DNA of 64,000 nt, from NCBI RefSeq assembly GCF_937129525.1, contig NZ_CAKZNK010000037.1, forward strand, positions 1 to 64,000, read 5' to 3'. A program made the translations under genes and the position numbers. Shown here piece by piece: positions 36,082-44,772 of the stretch. Under the pieces are notes generated by a model that saw only the letters and a list, made by a program, of their open reading frames with translations, did not search any database and was not told the origin of the DNA. How positions within the stretch are numbered: the stretch's first letter is position 1; every line of letters begins with the position of its first letter. Origin of the DNA: an uncultured Chloroflexus sp. Its GTDB lineage: Bacteria; Chloroflexota; Chloroflexia; Chloroflexales; Chloroflexaceae.

Positions 36082-37397
36082 GCAATGTATCTTCCGCTAT
36101 CATCCCACACCAATTCGGCGCGGCCAATCCGCACCGTATCGCCATCCTGAACACCGGCAGCGATCAAGGCTTCGTTAATCCCGCTAGCCTCAAGGACACG
36201 CTGAATGCGATCGAGCGCTTCATCTTGTTCGAGATTGCTCATCGCGATCAAGCGTTCGATCTTGACGCCACGCACCCGGAACGCATCGCCTTCGCGCTCG
36301 ATGGTAAAGGCATTCTCATCAACTGGCGGCAACGGCCATTCAAGTGGTGGCTCATCGGGATCGACCGGCTCGCGCTGCGGCGGTGGATCGGCGCGCAACA
36401 GCTCGGCCACCCGCTGCAGGAGCGGTTCGATACCGGCGCGGGTCGCGGCAGAGATGACAAACAGGTCTTCTGGCGCGACCGGTAAGCGCTTGAGCAACAC
36501 CGGCAGACGCTCCTGAGCAGCGGGCAGATCGGCTTTATTGAGCGCCACCACCTGTTTGCGCTGGGCCAGTTCGGGCTGGTAGAGGCGCAGCTCAGTATTG
36601 ATCTGCTCGTAATCATCGAGCGGGTTGCGACCATCAACCCCGGCAGCATCGATGATGTGAATCAGCAAACGGGTGCGCTCTACATGACGCAAAAAACCGT
36701 GACCAAGGCCGACGCCAGCGTGAGCGCCTTCGATCAGACCGGGAATATCGGCGACCACAAACCGCTGCAACCCAACTTCGACGATACCGAGATTGGGGGT
36801 CAGCGTGGTAAACGGATACGCAGCAATCTTAGGTCGAGCAGCGCTGATCACGGAGAGCAGGGTCGATTTACCGGCGTTGGGAAACCCAACCAGCCCCACA
36901 TCGGCCAGCAACTTCAATTCCAGTTCAAGAGTCAATTCCTGACCGGGTTCACCCAATTCAGCCAGGCGAGGAGCCTGACGAGTTGGCGTAGCGAAATGGA
37001 TATTGCCCAATCCACCACGACCGCCGCGCACTGCCAGCAAACGTTGACCGGGACGGGCAAGATCGACGCTGTAGGTCACGCCGTTAATCGTTGCGCGCAC
37101 GACTGTGCCGGGTGGCACCGGCACATAAATATCGGCGCCATTGCGACCATGCATCGCATTTTTGCCACCGTGACCGCCGTTTTCGGCCACAAACTTACGC
37201 TGATAGCGAAAATGGAGCAGGGTGTTGTACTCAGGATCGGCGACAATGTAGACGTGGCCGCCGCGCCCACCATCGCCACCATTTGGTCCACCGCGGGGCA
37301 CATACTTCTCGCGGCGAAAGGTGGCGGCGCCGTTGCCACCGGTGCCAGAGCGCACCACAATCGTTGCCTGATCGTAGAAATCGGTTTCGGTTGCCAT
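36078..37397 (-). CDS. obgE: Obg GTPase
   Basis: A 439-residue ribosome-associated GTPase. Residues 1-160 are the Gly-rich Obg fold ([32 protein letters not shown]); the G domain has [24 protein letters not shown] and NKADLP; the last 75 residues form the OCT domain ([20 protein letters not shown]). It acts in 50S maturation and growth control. There is no rplU-rpmA pair upstream, which is its usual neighbour; here it heads an operon with the S10 peptidase. Confidence 0.97.
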   Translation of the reverse strand: MATETDFYDQATIVVRSGTGGNGAATFRREKYVPRGGPNGGDGGRGGHVYIVADPEYNTLLHFRYQRKFVAENGGHGGKNAMHGRNGADIYVPVPPGTVVRATINGVTYSVDLARPGQRLLAVRGGRGGLGNIHFATPTRQAPRLAELGEPGQELTLELELKLLADVGLVGFPNAGKSTLLSVISAARPKIAAYPFTTLTPNLGIVEVGLQRFVVADIPGLIEGAHAGVGLGHGFLRHVERTRLLIHIIDAAGVDGRNPLDDYEQINTELRLYQPELAQRKQVVALNKADLPAAQERLPVLLKRLPVAPEDLFVISAATRAGIEPLLQRVAELLRADPPPQREPVDPDEPPLEWPLPPVDENAFTIEREGDAFRVRGVKIERLIAMSNLEQDEALDRIQRVLEASGINEALIAAGVQDGDTVRIGRAELVWDDSGRYIA

Positions 37398-37676
37398 AGC
37401 AAACAGCAGAGGGGCGCATCATCACACGCCCCCGTCCCTTTCCCAAAATATGTTGTGAATCGGCGATAGAGTGCTATTGCATCTCAGATACGGTTGAACG
37501 CTCAGAATCCAGGACAGGCGACAACAACGACCACCGTATTAGCGAATCTGAAACCTGCCTGCTGGCGCCTGCGCGAACAGAGTCGGCGTCACGCATGCAT
37601 CCAACCGATCAGGTGTAATCATTGCTATCGATCGGTCAACATTGCGTCATGACGCCTGAGGATGAATAATGCAGAA

Positions 37677-37862
37677 CTACGCTTTCGTCTCACCCTCAGT
37701 CTTTGTATCGTTGCGCGACTCGTCATCACCACGAACTGCCTTGCGGAATTCGCGAATGCTGCTACCGAGCGCGCCGCCCAGACCGGCCAGCTTGCCGGCG
37801 CCGAAGATGGCAATCACGATGACGAGAATGACGAGCAGCTCACCCCAACCAAGACCCATCAT
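37677..37862 (-). CDS. tatA: Sec-independent translocase protein TatA/E
   Basis: A 61-residue protein: short N-terminal membrane helix ([18 protein letters not shown]), hinge GLGGALG, then an amphipathic helix ([13 protein letters not shown]) and an acidic tail, the full TatA plan. The family FG motif is IFGAGKL. It forms the pore-like component for export of folded twin-arginine proteins. Start ATG 37862 has AAAAAGGAG 7 bp upstream. No tatB or tatC is adjacent. It has its own perfect-consensus promoter. Confidence 0.93.
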   Translation of the reverse strand: MMGLGWGELLVILVIVIAIFGAGKLAGLGGALGSSIREFRKAVRGDDESRNDTKTEGETKA

Positions 37863-37918
37863 ACCGATACTCCTTTTTCGCGCAACTGACGCGCACCAGC
37901 GATGCGCATTCCCTGTTC

Positions 37919-37946
37919 ATTATACCCCAGTGTAGGGGTGTGTCAA
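37919..37946 (-). promoter_or_regulatory. tatA promoter with inverted repeat in spacer
   Basis: On the minus strand TTGACA (37946-37941), 16 bp, TATAAT (37924-37919): both hexamers match the consensus. The spacer contains ACCCC-TACACT-GGGGT (37939-37924), an inverted repeat reaching into the -10. The promoter overlaps the end of the upstream GT4 gene by a few bases. Confidence 0.75.
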
Positions 37947-39082
37947 CGCCGGGCGCCACCAACTGCCTGATAAGCCTCCAGCGTCCGGGCGGCTGTGTCA
38001 GCCCAGGAGAACTGACGGGCGCGCGCCAGACCGCGCTGGCGCAGATCGGCGCGCAGGTCGGCATCGGTCAACACGCGATAGATAGCTTCGGCCAGCGCTT
38101 GCTGATCGGCGGGTGAGACCATCAAACCGGCATCGCCAACCACTTCTGGCAGGCTCGAGGTATTTGAGGTAATGACCGGCGTGCCGCAGGCCATTGCTTC
38201 TAGCGGCGGCATCCCGAAACCTTCGTAAATCGACGGAAAGACAAAGACGGTAGCAGCCGCGTACCACAGGGGCAATTCCTCTTCGTCGATATAACCGACA
38301 AACTTCACCCGATCACGCAAATTCAACTGATCGAGGCGGGCAAAGATGGGCTGATACATCCATCCCTTACCGCCACCGATCAGCAATGGCACATCCGGGA
38401 CACGAGCGCTGACCAGCGCAAATGCTTCGAGCAGGGTAGTCAAATTCTTGCGCGGTTCGAGAGTGCCAACGTAGAGGAGGAACTGCTCGGGCAGGCCATG
38501 ACGGGCGCGCAACTGCGCAATTGCGGTTGACGCAGGAGGACGGAAGTGATGACGAGCCGCATTCGGGGTCACCACAACCCGTTCAGTCGGCACGCCGAGC
38601 AAACCCACAACCTCGCGTTTGGTATGCTCAGAAACGACCAAAATCCGGTCAGCGCGGCGCGCGCTGAGACGGGTAGCCAGATCGAGATAGATGCGGTTGT
38701 AAGCGCGAAAGGTCTGAGGAAAGCGAATAAAGGCGAGATCGTGAATAGTGATAACCGTCGGCACCGGGCTAAGCAACGGCGCCACGTTGAGACAGCCATG
38801 GTAGAGATCGGCCTTGCCGCGCAGAAGCAGAGGGGCAATACCCTGTTCCCAGGGAATGCGGATGCGCGGATTGATTGTTGGCAAGCGCGACGGCTTGACC
38901 ACAAAATTGGCCGGCAGACCGAGCGCAGACTGATCGAGACCGCGTGTAGTGTAGATCGTGTAATGATTGCGATGATCGATCTGGGCCAGGTGAATCAAGA
39001 CTTGTTCGATATAATGCGACACCCCGGCTCGGCGGAACGACCGGGTATGAGCGAGGAGATGGGCGTTGATAGCAATGCGCAT
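37943..39082 (-). CDS. Family 4 glycosyltransferase
   Basis: A 379-residue GT-B enzyme. The N-terminal domain begins [20 protein letters not shown]; the C-terminal domain has the donor-binding sequences [39 protein letters not shown] and the E-x7-E motif in [20 protein letters not shown]. It uses a nucleotide sugar with retention; it is like mannosyl- or rhamnosyl-transferases in cell-surface glycan synthesis. It lies 15 bp after lepB on the same strand. Confidence 0.92.
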   Translation of the reverse strand: MRIAINAHLLAHTRSFRRAGVSHYIEQVLIHLAQIDHRNHYTIYTTRGLDQSALGLPANFVVKPSRLPTINPRIRIPWEQGIAPLLLRGKADLYHGCLNVAPLLSPVPTVITIHDLAFIRFPQTFRAYNRIYLDLATRLSARRADRILVVSEHTKREVVGLLGVPTERVVVTPNAARHHFRPPASTAIAQLRARHGLPEQFLLYVGTLEPRKNLTTLLEAFALVSARVPDVPLLIGGGKGWMYQPIFARLDQLNLRDRVKFVGYIDEEELPLWYAAATVFVFPSIYEGFGMPPLEAMACGTPVITSNTSSLPEVVGDAGLMVSPADQQALAEAIYRVLTDADLRADLRQRGLARARQFSWADTAARTLEAYQAVGGARR

Positions 39083-39097
39083 AACACTAACAATTCT

Positions 39098-39808
39098 TCA
39101 AGGCTGGGCAGCGGTGACTGTATCATAGTCATGGTGCGGCACCAACCCCCAATCGCTCAGCGGAAAATAGATTAGCCAGGCCTGCCCGACCACCCGATCG
39201 AGCGGCAGCGCATCCCACTCGCGCGAATCGGAGCTGTTACCGCGGTTATCACCCATGACGAAGATCGAACCGGGCGGCACTGTTACCGGCCCCTGCGCGC
39301 ACGGATAGCCGCTCAGACAGTAAGTGAACGAACCACGCAGGTAGGGTTCGTCAAGCAACTCATCGTTGACATACACCTTGCCTTCGCGAATCTCGATCAC
39401 ATCGCCCGGTAAACCGATCACGCGCTTGATATAATCCTTACGAACATCGCGCGGATATTCGAAGACAATAATGTCACCACGTTGCGGAGGGCGAAAGGGA
39501 TAGACCACGCGCGGCGGTAGATCAGACTGGCCGGGGAGCAAGCGTAACGGCGCGTTCAGATCGAAATGAAAATAGATCAGCTTATTGACCAGAATGTACT
39601 GACCGGTATGGAGCGTTGGCTCCATGCTAGAGCCTTCAATTTTGAAATTTTGCACTACACCGCGCACAATCAAGAACACAAGCAGAATGAAAATGGCTGT
39701 TTCCAGCAATTCACGCACAACATAGCGTAGCGGAGCGCGCGGCTGCCGCAACCGCTCTGATGTCGATGGGATGGTCGTCTGATCTGACGGTAGAGGACTA
39801 TCGTTCAT
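39098..39808 (-). CDS. lepB: Signal peptidase I
   Basis: A 236-residue protein with one N-terminal membrane helix (about 36-54) and an outer catalytic domain. The Ser/Lys dyad is S61 (EGSSMEPTL) and K128 (DYIKRVIGLPGD), with box D/E GDNRGNSSDSREWD. It removes signal peptides from secreted proteins. The first 30 residues are a Pro/Ser-rich cytoplasmic tail. It heads a two-gene unit with the GT4 gene and is divergent from the AmrS-like gene. Confidence 0.96.
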   Translation of the reverse strand: MNDSPLPSDQTTIPSTSERLRQPRAPLRYVVRELLETAIFILLVFLIVRGVVQNFKIEGSSMEPTLHTGQYILVNKLIYFHFDLNAPLRLLPGQSDLPPRVVYPFRPPQRGDIIVFEYPRDVRKDYIKRVIGLPGDVIEIREGKVYVNDELLDEPYLRGSFTYCLSGYPCAQGPVTVPPGSIFVMGDNRGNSSDSREWDALPLDRVVGQAWLIYFPLSDWGLVPHHDYDTVTAAQP

Positions 39809-39868
39809 AGCACAATCTAGCCCGCTCTATGCTACACTACAGGGTAGAATATGTCACAAGAATGGCGC

Positions 39869-39891
39869 GCGGAGGGAAGGTTTCCCTCCGC
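39869..39891. promoter_or_regulatory. Strong palindrome in the lepB / AmrS-like divergent gap
   Basis: GCGGAGGGAA-GGT-TTCCCTCCGC, a 10-bp perfect stem with a 3-nt loop. It lies just upstream of a TATACT at 39904-39909, which could be the -10 for the plus-strand cassette. It may be an operator or a hairpin on the lepB side. Confidence 0.5.
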
Positions 39892-39958
39892 AACCAATGG
39901 CATTATACTCGAACGAATCGCAAATTGCCAGCCTGTTGAGATGAAGGAATATTGAGAT

Positions 39959-40960
39959 ATGTCATCGCTGGCCACCCTCGTACAGTCACTTGCCGATGGC
40001 AAGTTTCAGTGTATGGCATGTCAGTGGCACTGCACACTTGCTGCGGGTGAAGTTGGGCGCTGCCAGATGCGCGTTGGACGTGCCGATGGGATCGAGCTAC
40101 TCAATCACGGAATGATCAGCGGCGCGGCGATCGGCCCTATCGAAGATCACCGGCTCTGGCACTTTTTTCCCGATACCACTGTGCTGGCCATCGGTGGTTG
40201 GGGCTATGCGCTGCCGGTCGATCAGCAACGGGGGCCTTACGGCGCGTTGCCGACCGATCCGGCTAAGCAACGCCGCCTTGATCCGCAGCGTGCCGCCGAC
40301 TTTGCCCTCGAACGGCTCTGCCGCGGGGTGGTATGGGCGTTCGGCGAACCGGCTGTTAACTTTGAATATTTACTGGCCCTGTTCCAGCTTAGCCGGGCTG
40401 CCAGCCGGTATACGGCTATCATTACCAGCGGAATGCTCAGCAGCGAAGCGCTTAACGAAATCGGCCCCTATCTCAATGGTGTCAGTCTTGATCTGCGCGG
40501 ATTTTCCGATAACGCCTACCAGCGATTGGGTGGGATCGGTAACTGGCACCAGATTCTACACTTTGCCGAAGAGGTGAAACATCGCTGGAAATGCCATATT
40601 GAGGTTACTACCCGCATTCATCATGGCGTCAACGATCATCCCGAAGAACTGCGCGAACTGGTGAACTGGCTCAAGACGACCCTGGGAGAGGAGACACCCT
40701 GGCACGTATTGCCCGGCGATGCTGGTAGCGAGACGGCAGCGTCAACGATGCGAGCGCGCCGGCTTGGGCACGAGAACGGCTTGCAGTTTATCTATGGCGC
40801 AGAACCAAACCAGTCAACCCGTTGTCCGACTTGCCAGGCGACCCTGATCAGTCGCCAACACGGTATGAGCCGGCGAGTCGGGCTTGATGGCAATCGCTGC
40901 ACGAATTGCGGGAGTAAGGTGAATTTATACCTGTCGATTTTCAAGATGCATCGCGAATGA
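39959..40960 (+). CDS. AmrS-like protein without radical-SAM cysteines
   Basis: A 333-residue full-length relative of the AmmeMemoRadiSam radical-SAM protein AmrS. The N-terminal Cys pattern (FQCMACQWHCTLAAGEVGRC), the segment GPIEDHRLWHFFPDTTVLAI, and the C-terminal zinc-ribbon-like pairs (CPTCQ and CTNCG) are all kept. Where AmrS has the cluster-binding CxxxCxxC just after the FLPG...SIG strand, this protein reads GGWGYALPVDQQRGPYGALP with no cysteine. It therefore cannot bind the usual [4Fe-4S]-SAM cluster at that site. The rest of the barrel looks intact, so it is not simply decayed. GAAGGAA lies 10 bp before the ATG. It is first of three close plus-strand genes. Confidence 0.75.
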   Translation: MSSLATLVQSLADGKFQCMACQWHCTLAAGEVGRCQMRVGRADGIELLNHGMISGAAIGPIEDHRLWHFFPDTTVLAIGGWGYALPVDQQRGPYGALPTDPAKQRRLDPQRAADFALERLCRGVVWAFGEPAVNFEYLLALFQLSRAASRYTAIITSGMLSSEALNEIGPYLNGVSLDLRGFSDNAYQRLGGIGNWHQILHFAEEVKHRWKCHIEVTTRIHHGVNDHPEELRELVNWLKTTLGEETPWHVLPGDAGSETAASTMRARRLGHENGLQFIYGAEPNQSTRCPTCQATLISRQHGMSRRVGLDGNRCTNCGSKVNLYLSIFKMHRE

Positions 40961-41018
40961 TAGCTGTCGCATATTTGCGGCATTAATGATTCAGACCTAG
41001 ACCGGACAAACACCGAAC

Positions 41019-43520
41019 ATGCGTAAACCTGAAATTATGAGTCCAGCCGGCTATTGGCCGCAACTCCATGCCGCCATTGAAGCTGGCGCTGACGCAGTCT
41101 ACTTTGGCCTGACACACTTCACCGCTCGCGCCAAGGTTGGTTTTACCCTCGCTGAGTTGCCTGAGGTGATGAAGACGTTGCACCGCCGTGGCGTGAAGGG
41201 ATATGTCACCTTCAACACGCTGGTGTTCGATCACGAATTGCGCGCGGCAGCGACGGCACTCGCCGAGATTGCCGCTGCCGGGGCTGACGCCATTATCGTG
41301 CAGGATCTGGGTGTGGCAGCTCTGGCTCACCGCATTGCGCCCGATTTGCCGATCCACGGCAGCACGCAGATGAGTATTACCAGCGCCGAAGGAGTTGCGC
41401 TGGCCGCCCGTTATGGCGTATCGCGCGTGGTGCTGGCGCGCGAATTGTCGCTGGCCGAAGTCGCCGCAATCCGCGCTCGCAGCCCAATCGAACTGGAGAT
41501 TTTCGTCCACGGCGCCCTCTGCGTCTCTTATTCAGGACAGTGTTTCTCGTCCGAGGCATGGGGCGGGCGCAGCGCTAACCGCGGTCAGTGCGCACAAGCC
41601 TGTCGGTTGCCTTACGACTTGATTGTTGATGGACGCCACCATCCGCTTGGCGCGGCTCGTTACCTGCTCTCGCCTGGCGATCTGGCCGCCATCGATGACT
41701 TGACCCAAATTGCCCATCTTGGGGTGAGTGCGCTAAAGATTGAAGGTCGCTACAAAGATGCCGAATATGTCGCCATTGCGACCAACGCCTATCGGCGCGC
41801 GCTTGATGCCGCCTGGGCCGGTTTGCCGCCTGATTTGACAGTCGCCGACCGGTTGCATCTCGAACAGGTCTATTCACGCGGGCTAGGGCCGCACTTCTTG
41901 CGCGGTACCAATCATCAGACGGTGGTTGAAGGGCGCGCGCCGCGTCATCGCGGCCTGCTGATGGGTCGGGTTGTCCGGGTGCTGCCCCATGCGATTGTGA
42001 TTGCGCCGGAACCGGGCCGGGAAGCGGCGCCGCTGAAGCCCGGCGATGGCGTGGTGTTTGATGCCGCCGACTGGCGTAGTCCGGAAGAACCGGAAGAGGG
42101 TGGTCGGATCTTCACCGTTGAACCGGCAGGTAATGGCTTGCTGGTGATGACCTTTGCCCGCGGTGTGATCAACCCGCGGCGGATTCGCGTTGGCGATCTC
42201 CTCTGGCGCACCAGCGACCCACAAACTGAACGGATTGCGCGCCCATTTGTGCAACCGGCGGCGCCGGTCAGGCGTCAGTCGGTGCGGGTAGAGGCAATTG
42301 CTCGCGCCGGTTTGCCGTTGCAATTGCGCTGGACACTGATCGACCGGCCCGACGTGACAATCACGGTGTATAGCCCGGAACCGTTGACCACAGCCCAAAA
42401 TCGCCCGCTCGATGAAGCAACGTTGCGCGACCAGTTGGGACGGCTTGGTGACACTCCTTACCGGTTAGATGAATTGACCGCAGTGATCGAAGGCAACCCA
42501 TTTGTGCCGGTCTCGCTGCTCAATCAGTTGCGCCGCCAGGCAACATCGGCTCTGGCCGAAAAACAGGGACAACCGCCGCCGGGTACGATCCACGATCCGG
42601 CGCACGTACTCGCCGATATGCTCGCTGCTGTGGCGCCACCGACGCCATCGACCATCACGGCGTTACATCTGCTGATCCGCTCGCCTGACCAGCTCGAGGC
42701 GGCGATTGCGTTGCGCCCTGATAGTATCACACTCGACTATCTTGACCTCGAAGGGTTAAAGCCGGCGCTGGCTCAGGTTCAAGCTGCCGGTATCGCTGTC
42801 CGGATCGCCGCTCCAAGAGTTCTCAAACCAGAAGACGAGCGGGTCGCGCGCTTCCTACGCAAACTCAATGCCCCGCTGCTGGTACGCTCAACCGGCCTGC
42901 TCGAACGATTGCGTGACGATCCAGACGTTGAACTGACCGGCGATTTCAGTCTCAACGCAGCCAATCTGCTTACCGCCGATCTTTTGCTAAAGCTTGGTTT
43001 GCGTCGGTTGACATTGACCCACGATCTCAATGCCGACCAGATCGCGCATCTCGCCGAACGCATTGGCGGCAGTCGGTTAGAAGCGATCGCCTATCATCAT
43101 CTCCCGGTCTTTCACACCGAACATTGCGTCTTCTGCCGCTTCCTGTCGAAAGGAACCAGCTACAAAGACTGTGGCCGTCCGTGCGAACGCCATCGGGTTG
43201 CCTTGCGCGATGCTCAAGGTCGCGCTCATCCGGTGATCGCCGATGTGGGTTGCCGCAATACGGTGTTTGGCGCTGAAGCGCAAGAGGCCAGCAAATACCT
43301 TGACCGCTGGCGCGCTGCCAGTATCACCCATTTCCGGCTCGAATTCGTTCACGAATCTGGAGCGCAGATCACAGCAGTGACGGAAGCATTCCGCGCCTAT
43401 CTGCACAACCAGATCGACGCCACAGAGTTAGGACGACGCTGGCGCCAAAGCGCACCGCAAGGCGTGACAGAGGGCAGCTTTTTCGTGCCGCCAAATTACC
43501 AGTACATTCCGTTGATGTAA
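41019..43520 (+). CDS. U32-family protein with DUF3656 region (RlhA-like)
   Basis: An 833-residue protein. Residues 1-300 are the U32 domain: MSPAGYWPQLHAAIEAGADA, the strand motif HGSTQMSI, and the four-cysteine set in HGALCVSYSGQCFSS and NRGQCAQACRLPYDL. Residues about 390-520 resemble DUF3656, and a further barrel-like half ends with another Cys set (HTEHCVFCRFL, DCGRPCERH). E. coli RlhA, a shorter member (about 650), hydroxylates C2501 of 23S rRNA; other U32 proteins do tRNA or quinone hydroxylation with prephenate. The longer three-part form here is seen in several phyla. RNA hydroxylation is likely but the target is inferred. It lies 58 bp after the AmrS-like gene. Confidence 0.85.
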   Translation: MRKPEIMSPAGYWPQLHAAIEAGADAVYFGLTHFTARAKVGFTLAELPEVMKTLHRRGVKGYVTFNTLVFDHELRAAATALAEIAAAGADAIIVQDLGVAALAHRIAPDLPIHGSTQMSITSAEGVALAARYGVSRVVLARELSLAEVAAIRARSPIELEIFVHGALCVSYSGQCFSSEAWGGRSANRGQCAQACRLPYDLIVDGRHHPLGAARYLLSPGDLAAIDDLTQIAHLGVSALKIEGRYKDAEYVAIATNAYRRALDAAWAGLPPDLTVADRLHLEQVYSRGLGPHFLRGTNHQTVVEGRAPRHRGLLMGRVVRVLPHAIVIAPEPGREAAPLKPGDGVVFDAADWRSPEEPEEGGRIFTVEPAGNGLLVMTFARGVINPRRIRVGDLLWRTSDPQTERIARPFVQPAAPVRRQSVRVEAIARAGLPLQLRWTLIDRPDVTITVYSPEPLTTAQNRPLDEATLRDQLGRLGDTPYRLDELTAVIEGNPFVPVSLLNQLRRQATSALAEKQGQPPPGTIHDPAHVLADMLAAVAPPTPSTITALHLLIRSPDQLEAAIALRPDSITLDYLDLEGLKPALAQVQAAGIAVRIAAPRVLKPEDERVARFLRKLNAPLLVRSTGLLERLRDDPDVELTGDFSLNAANLLTADLLLKLGLRRLTLTHDLNADQIAHLAERIGGSRLEAIAYHHLPVFHTEHCVFCRFLSKGTSYKDCGRPCERHRVALRDAQGRAHPVIADVGCRNTVFGAEAQEASKYLDRWRAASITHFRLEFVHESGAQITAVTEAFRAYLHNQIDATELGRRWRQSAPQGVTEGSFFVPPNYQYIPLM

Positions 43521-43551
43521 CGATACTGGTCGGTTAACAGGAGATGGATCT

Positions 43552-44628
43552 ATGGCCGAGAGTCTGTGGGATCAACTGGCAACGCGGCTGGTTGATGCGC
43601 TCGGCGCGCAACGCGGTGAACTGATCGAAGTGCGCGACGAGGCGGGTAATCAACGGTTGCTTCACGCTGTTTTGCTGGCTTTAGAGAGCATCGGCGCTGA
43701 ACCGCTTGCGCATATTTTGCCCGCTCCGCATGTCGAACGGCTCCTGGCAACGACCACGCCAGAACTGCTAGCCGAGCGTGACCGTCGGCGTGAAGTGTGG
43801 TTGCAACAGGTTGATCGTTCGCTAACCCTGATCGGGGCGCAACCAGACCTGAGTCGAGTCGCGCCTGAAGCATTGCAAACCTTTGCTGCTGCCTGCAACC
43901 GCCTTGCCGCGTTGCGTGAAGAGCGTCGCATTCCCCAGGCGATTGCGGCCATTCCCACGATTGGCAAAGCGGCCCAATTGGGCATCAGTCACGAAGAACT
44001 GGAACTGCGCGTGATGCCGGCATTGCTCGCCAAACCTGCGCAACTCGTTACCAAATGTGAGCGTGTGATAGCGGCACTGAGCAACGCTCGCGCGCTCACC
44101 ATCACCAGCGGACCCGGCTACGAACTGCGCGCGCAACTCCACGCGCAGCCATGGGTGCGCGATGTGGGTCGAATTGAGGGAACGGCAGATCACAATGGCG
44201 CCATCGTGACCAACCTGCCGGCAGGATCACTGTACACGACCATTAGCGCAGAGAGTGTCGAAGGCGATCTCTTTCTACCGGTAGCCGGCCCTGCCCGCGC
44301 CGCTCACTTCCACTTTCGCAATGGTCGAGTGACGCAGATTGAAGCCGCCAGCGGTGGCGAACAACTCGCTGCCCTGCTCGATCAACAGAGCGGTGAACCA
44401 CGCCGGATCGGTGTGATTGGGATCGGTCTCAATCCGTATCTGCGCCAGTCAATCGGCTGGACAATGGTTGACAAACACGTCCAGGGCGCACTCTTTATCG
44501 GGATGGGAGAACGCCGGTATCCCGGTGGCGCCATTGCTCATCCTCTCACTATCGACTTCACTACCACAGCGGCCAGCCTGCGGGCCGATGAACAAGTGAT
44601 TTTAGAACACGGACAGCTTGTAGTGTAA
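43552..44628 (+). CDS. M29-aminopeptidase-like protein, likely lacking metal ligands
   Basis: A 358-residue protein. The second half follows the plan of M29 (AmpS/AmpT) aminopeptidases: TNLPAGSLYTTISAESVEGD, a GVIGIGLNPYLRQSIGWTMV strand, then GALFIGMGERRYPGGAIAHP. In active members the first segment has a Glu after Gly (here Ser), the second a Glu before the GxG (here Val), and the third a His in GTVHIALG (here Phe/Leu). So most dimetal ligands seem absent. The first half is helical and charged, without motif. AGGAG precedes the ATG; it follows the U32 gene by 31 bp and is the last of that unit. The ligand comparison is from memory of the family. Confidence 0.6.
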   Translation: MAESLWDQLATRLVDALGAQRGELIEVRDEAGNQRLLHAVLLALESIGAEPLAHILPAPHVERLLATTTPELLAERDRRREVWLQQVDRSLTLIGAQPDLSRVAPEALQTFAAACNRLAALREERRIPQAIAAIPTIGKAAQLGISHEELELRVMPALLAKPAQLVTKCERVIAALSNARALTITSGPGYELRAQLHAQPWVRDVGRIEGTADHNGAIVTNLPAGSLYTTISAESVEGDLFLPVAGPARAAHFHFRNGRVTQIEAASGGEQLAALLDQQSGEPRRIGVIGIGLNPYLRQSIGWTMVDKHVQGALFIGMGERRYPGGAIAHPLTIDFTTTAASLRADEQVILEHGQLVV

Positions 44629-44709
44629 AGAATATAGACGTACAGAGACCATTAGCCGCCGGGATGCGGGATGTAACGGTCGGCAATTGGCCCACATAGA
44701 TGCCGGCAC

Positions 44710-44738
44710 TCAGGGGCAACGAAGTTCGTTGCCCCTGA
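44710..44738. terminator. Bidirectional terminator between the M29-like gene and hutH
   Basis: TCAGGGGCAACG-AAGTT-CGTTGCCCCTGA, a 12-bp perfect stem between two convergent genes. Confidence 0.85.
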
Positions 44739-44772
44739 TCGTTGTAGCGCGAGATATTGCGACAGGCCAATG

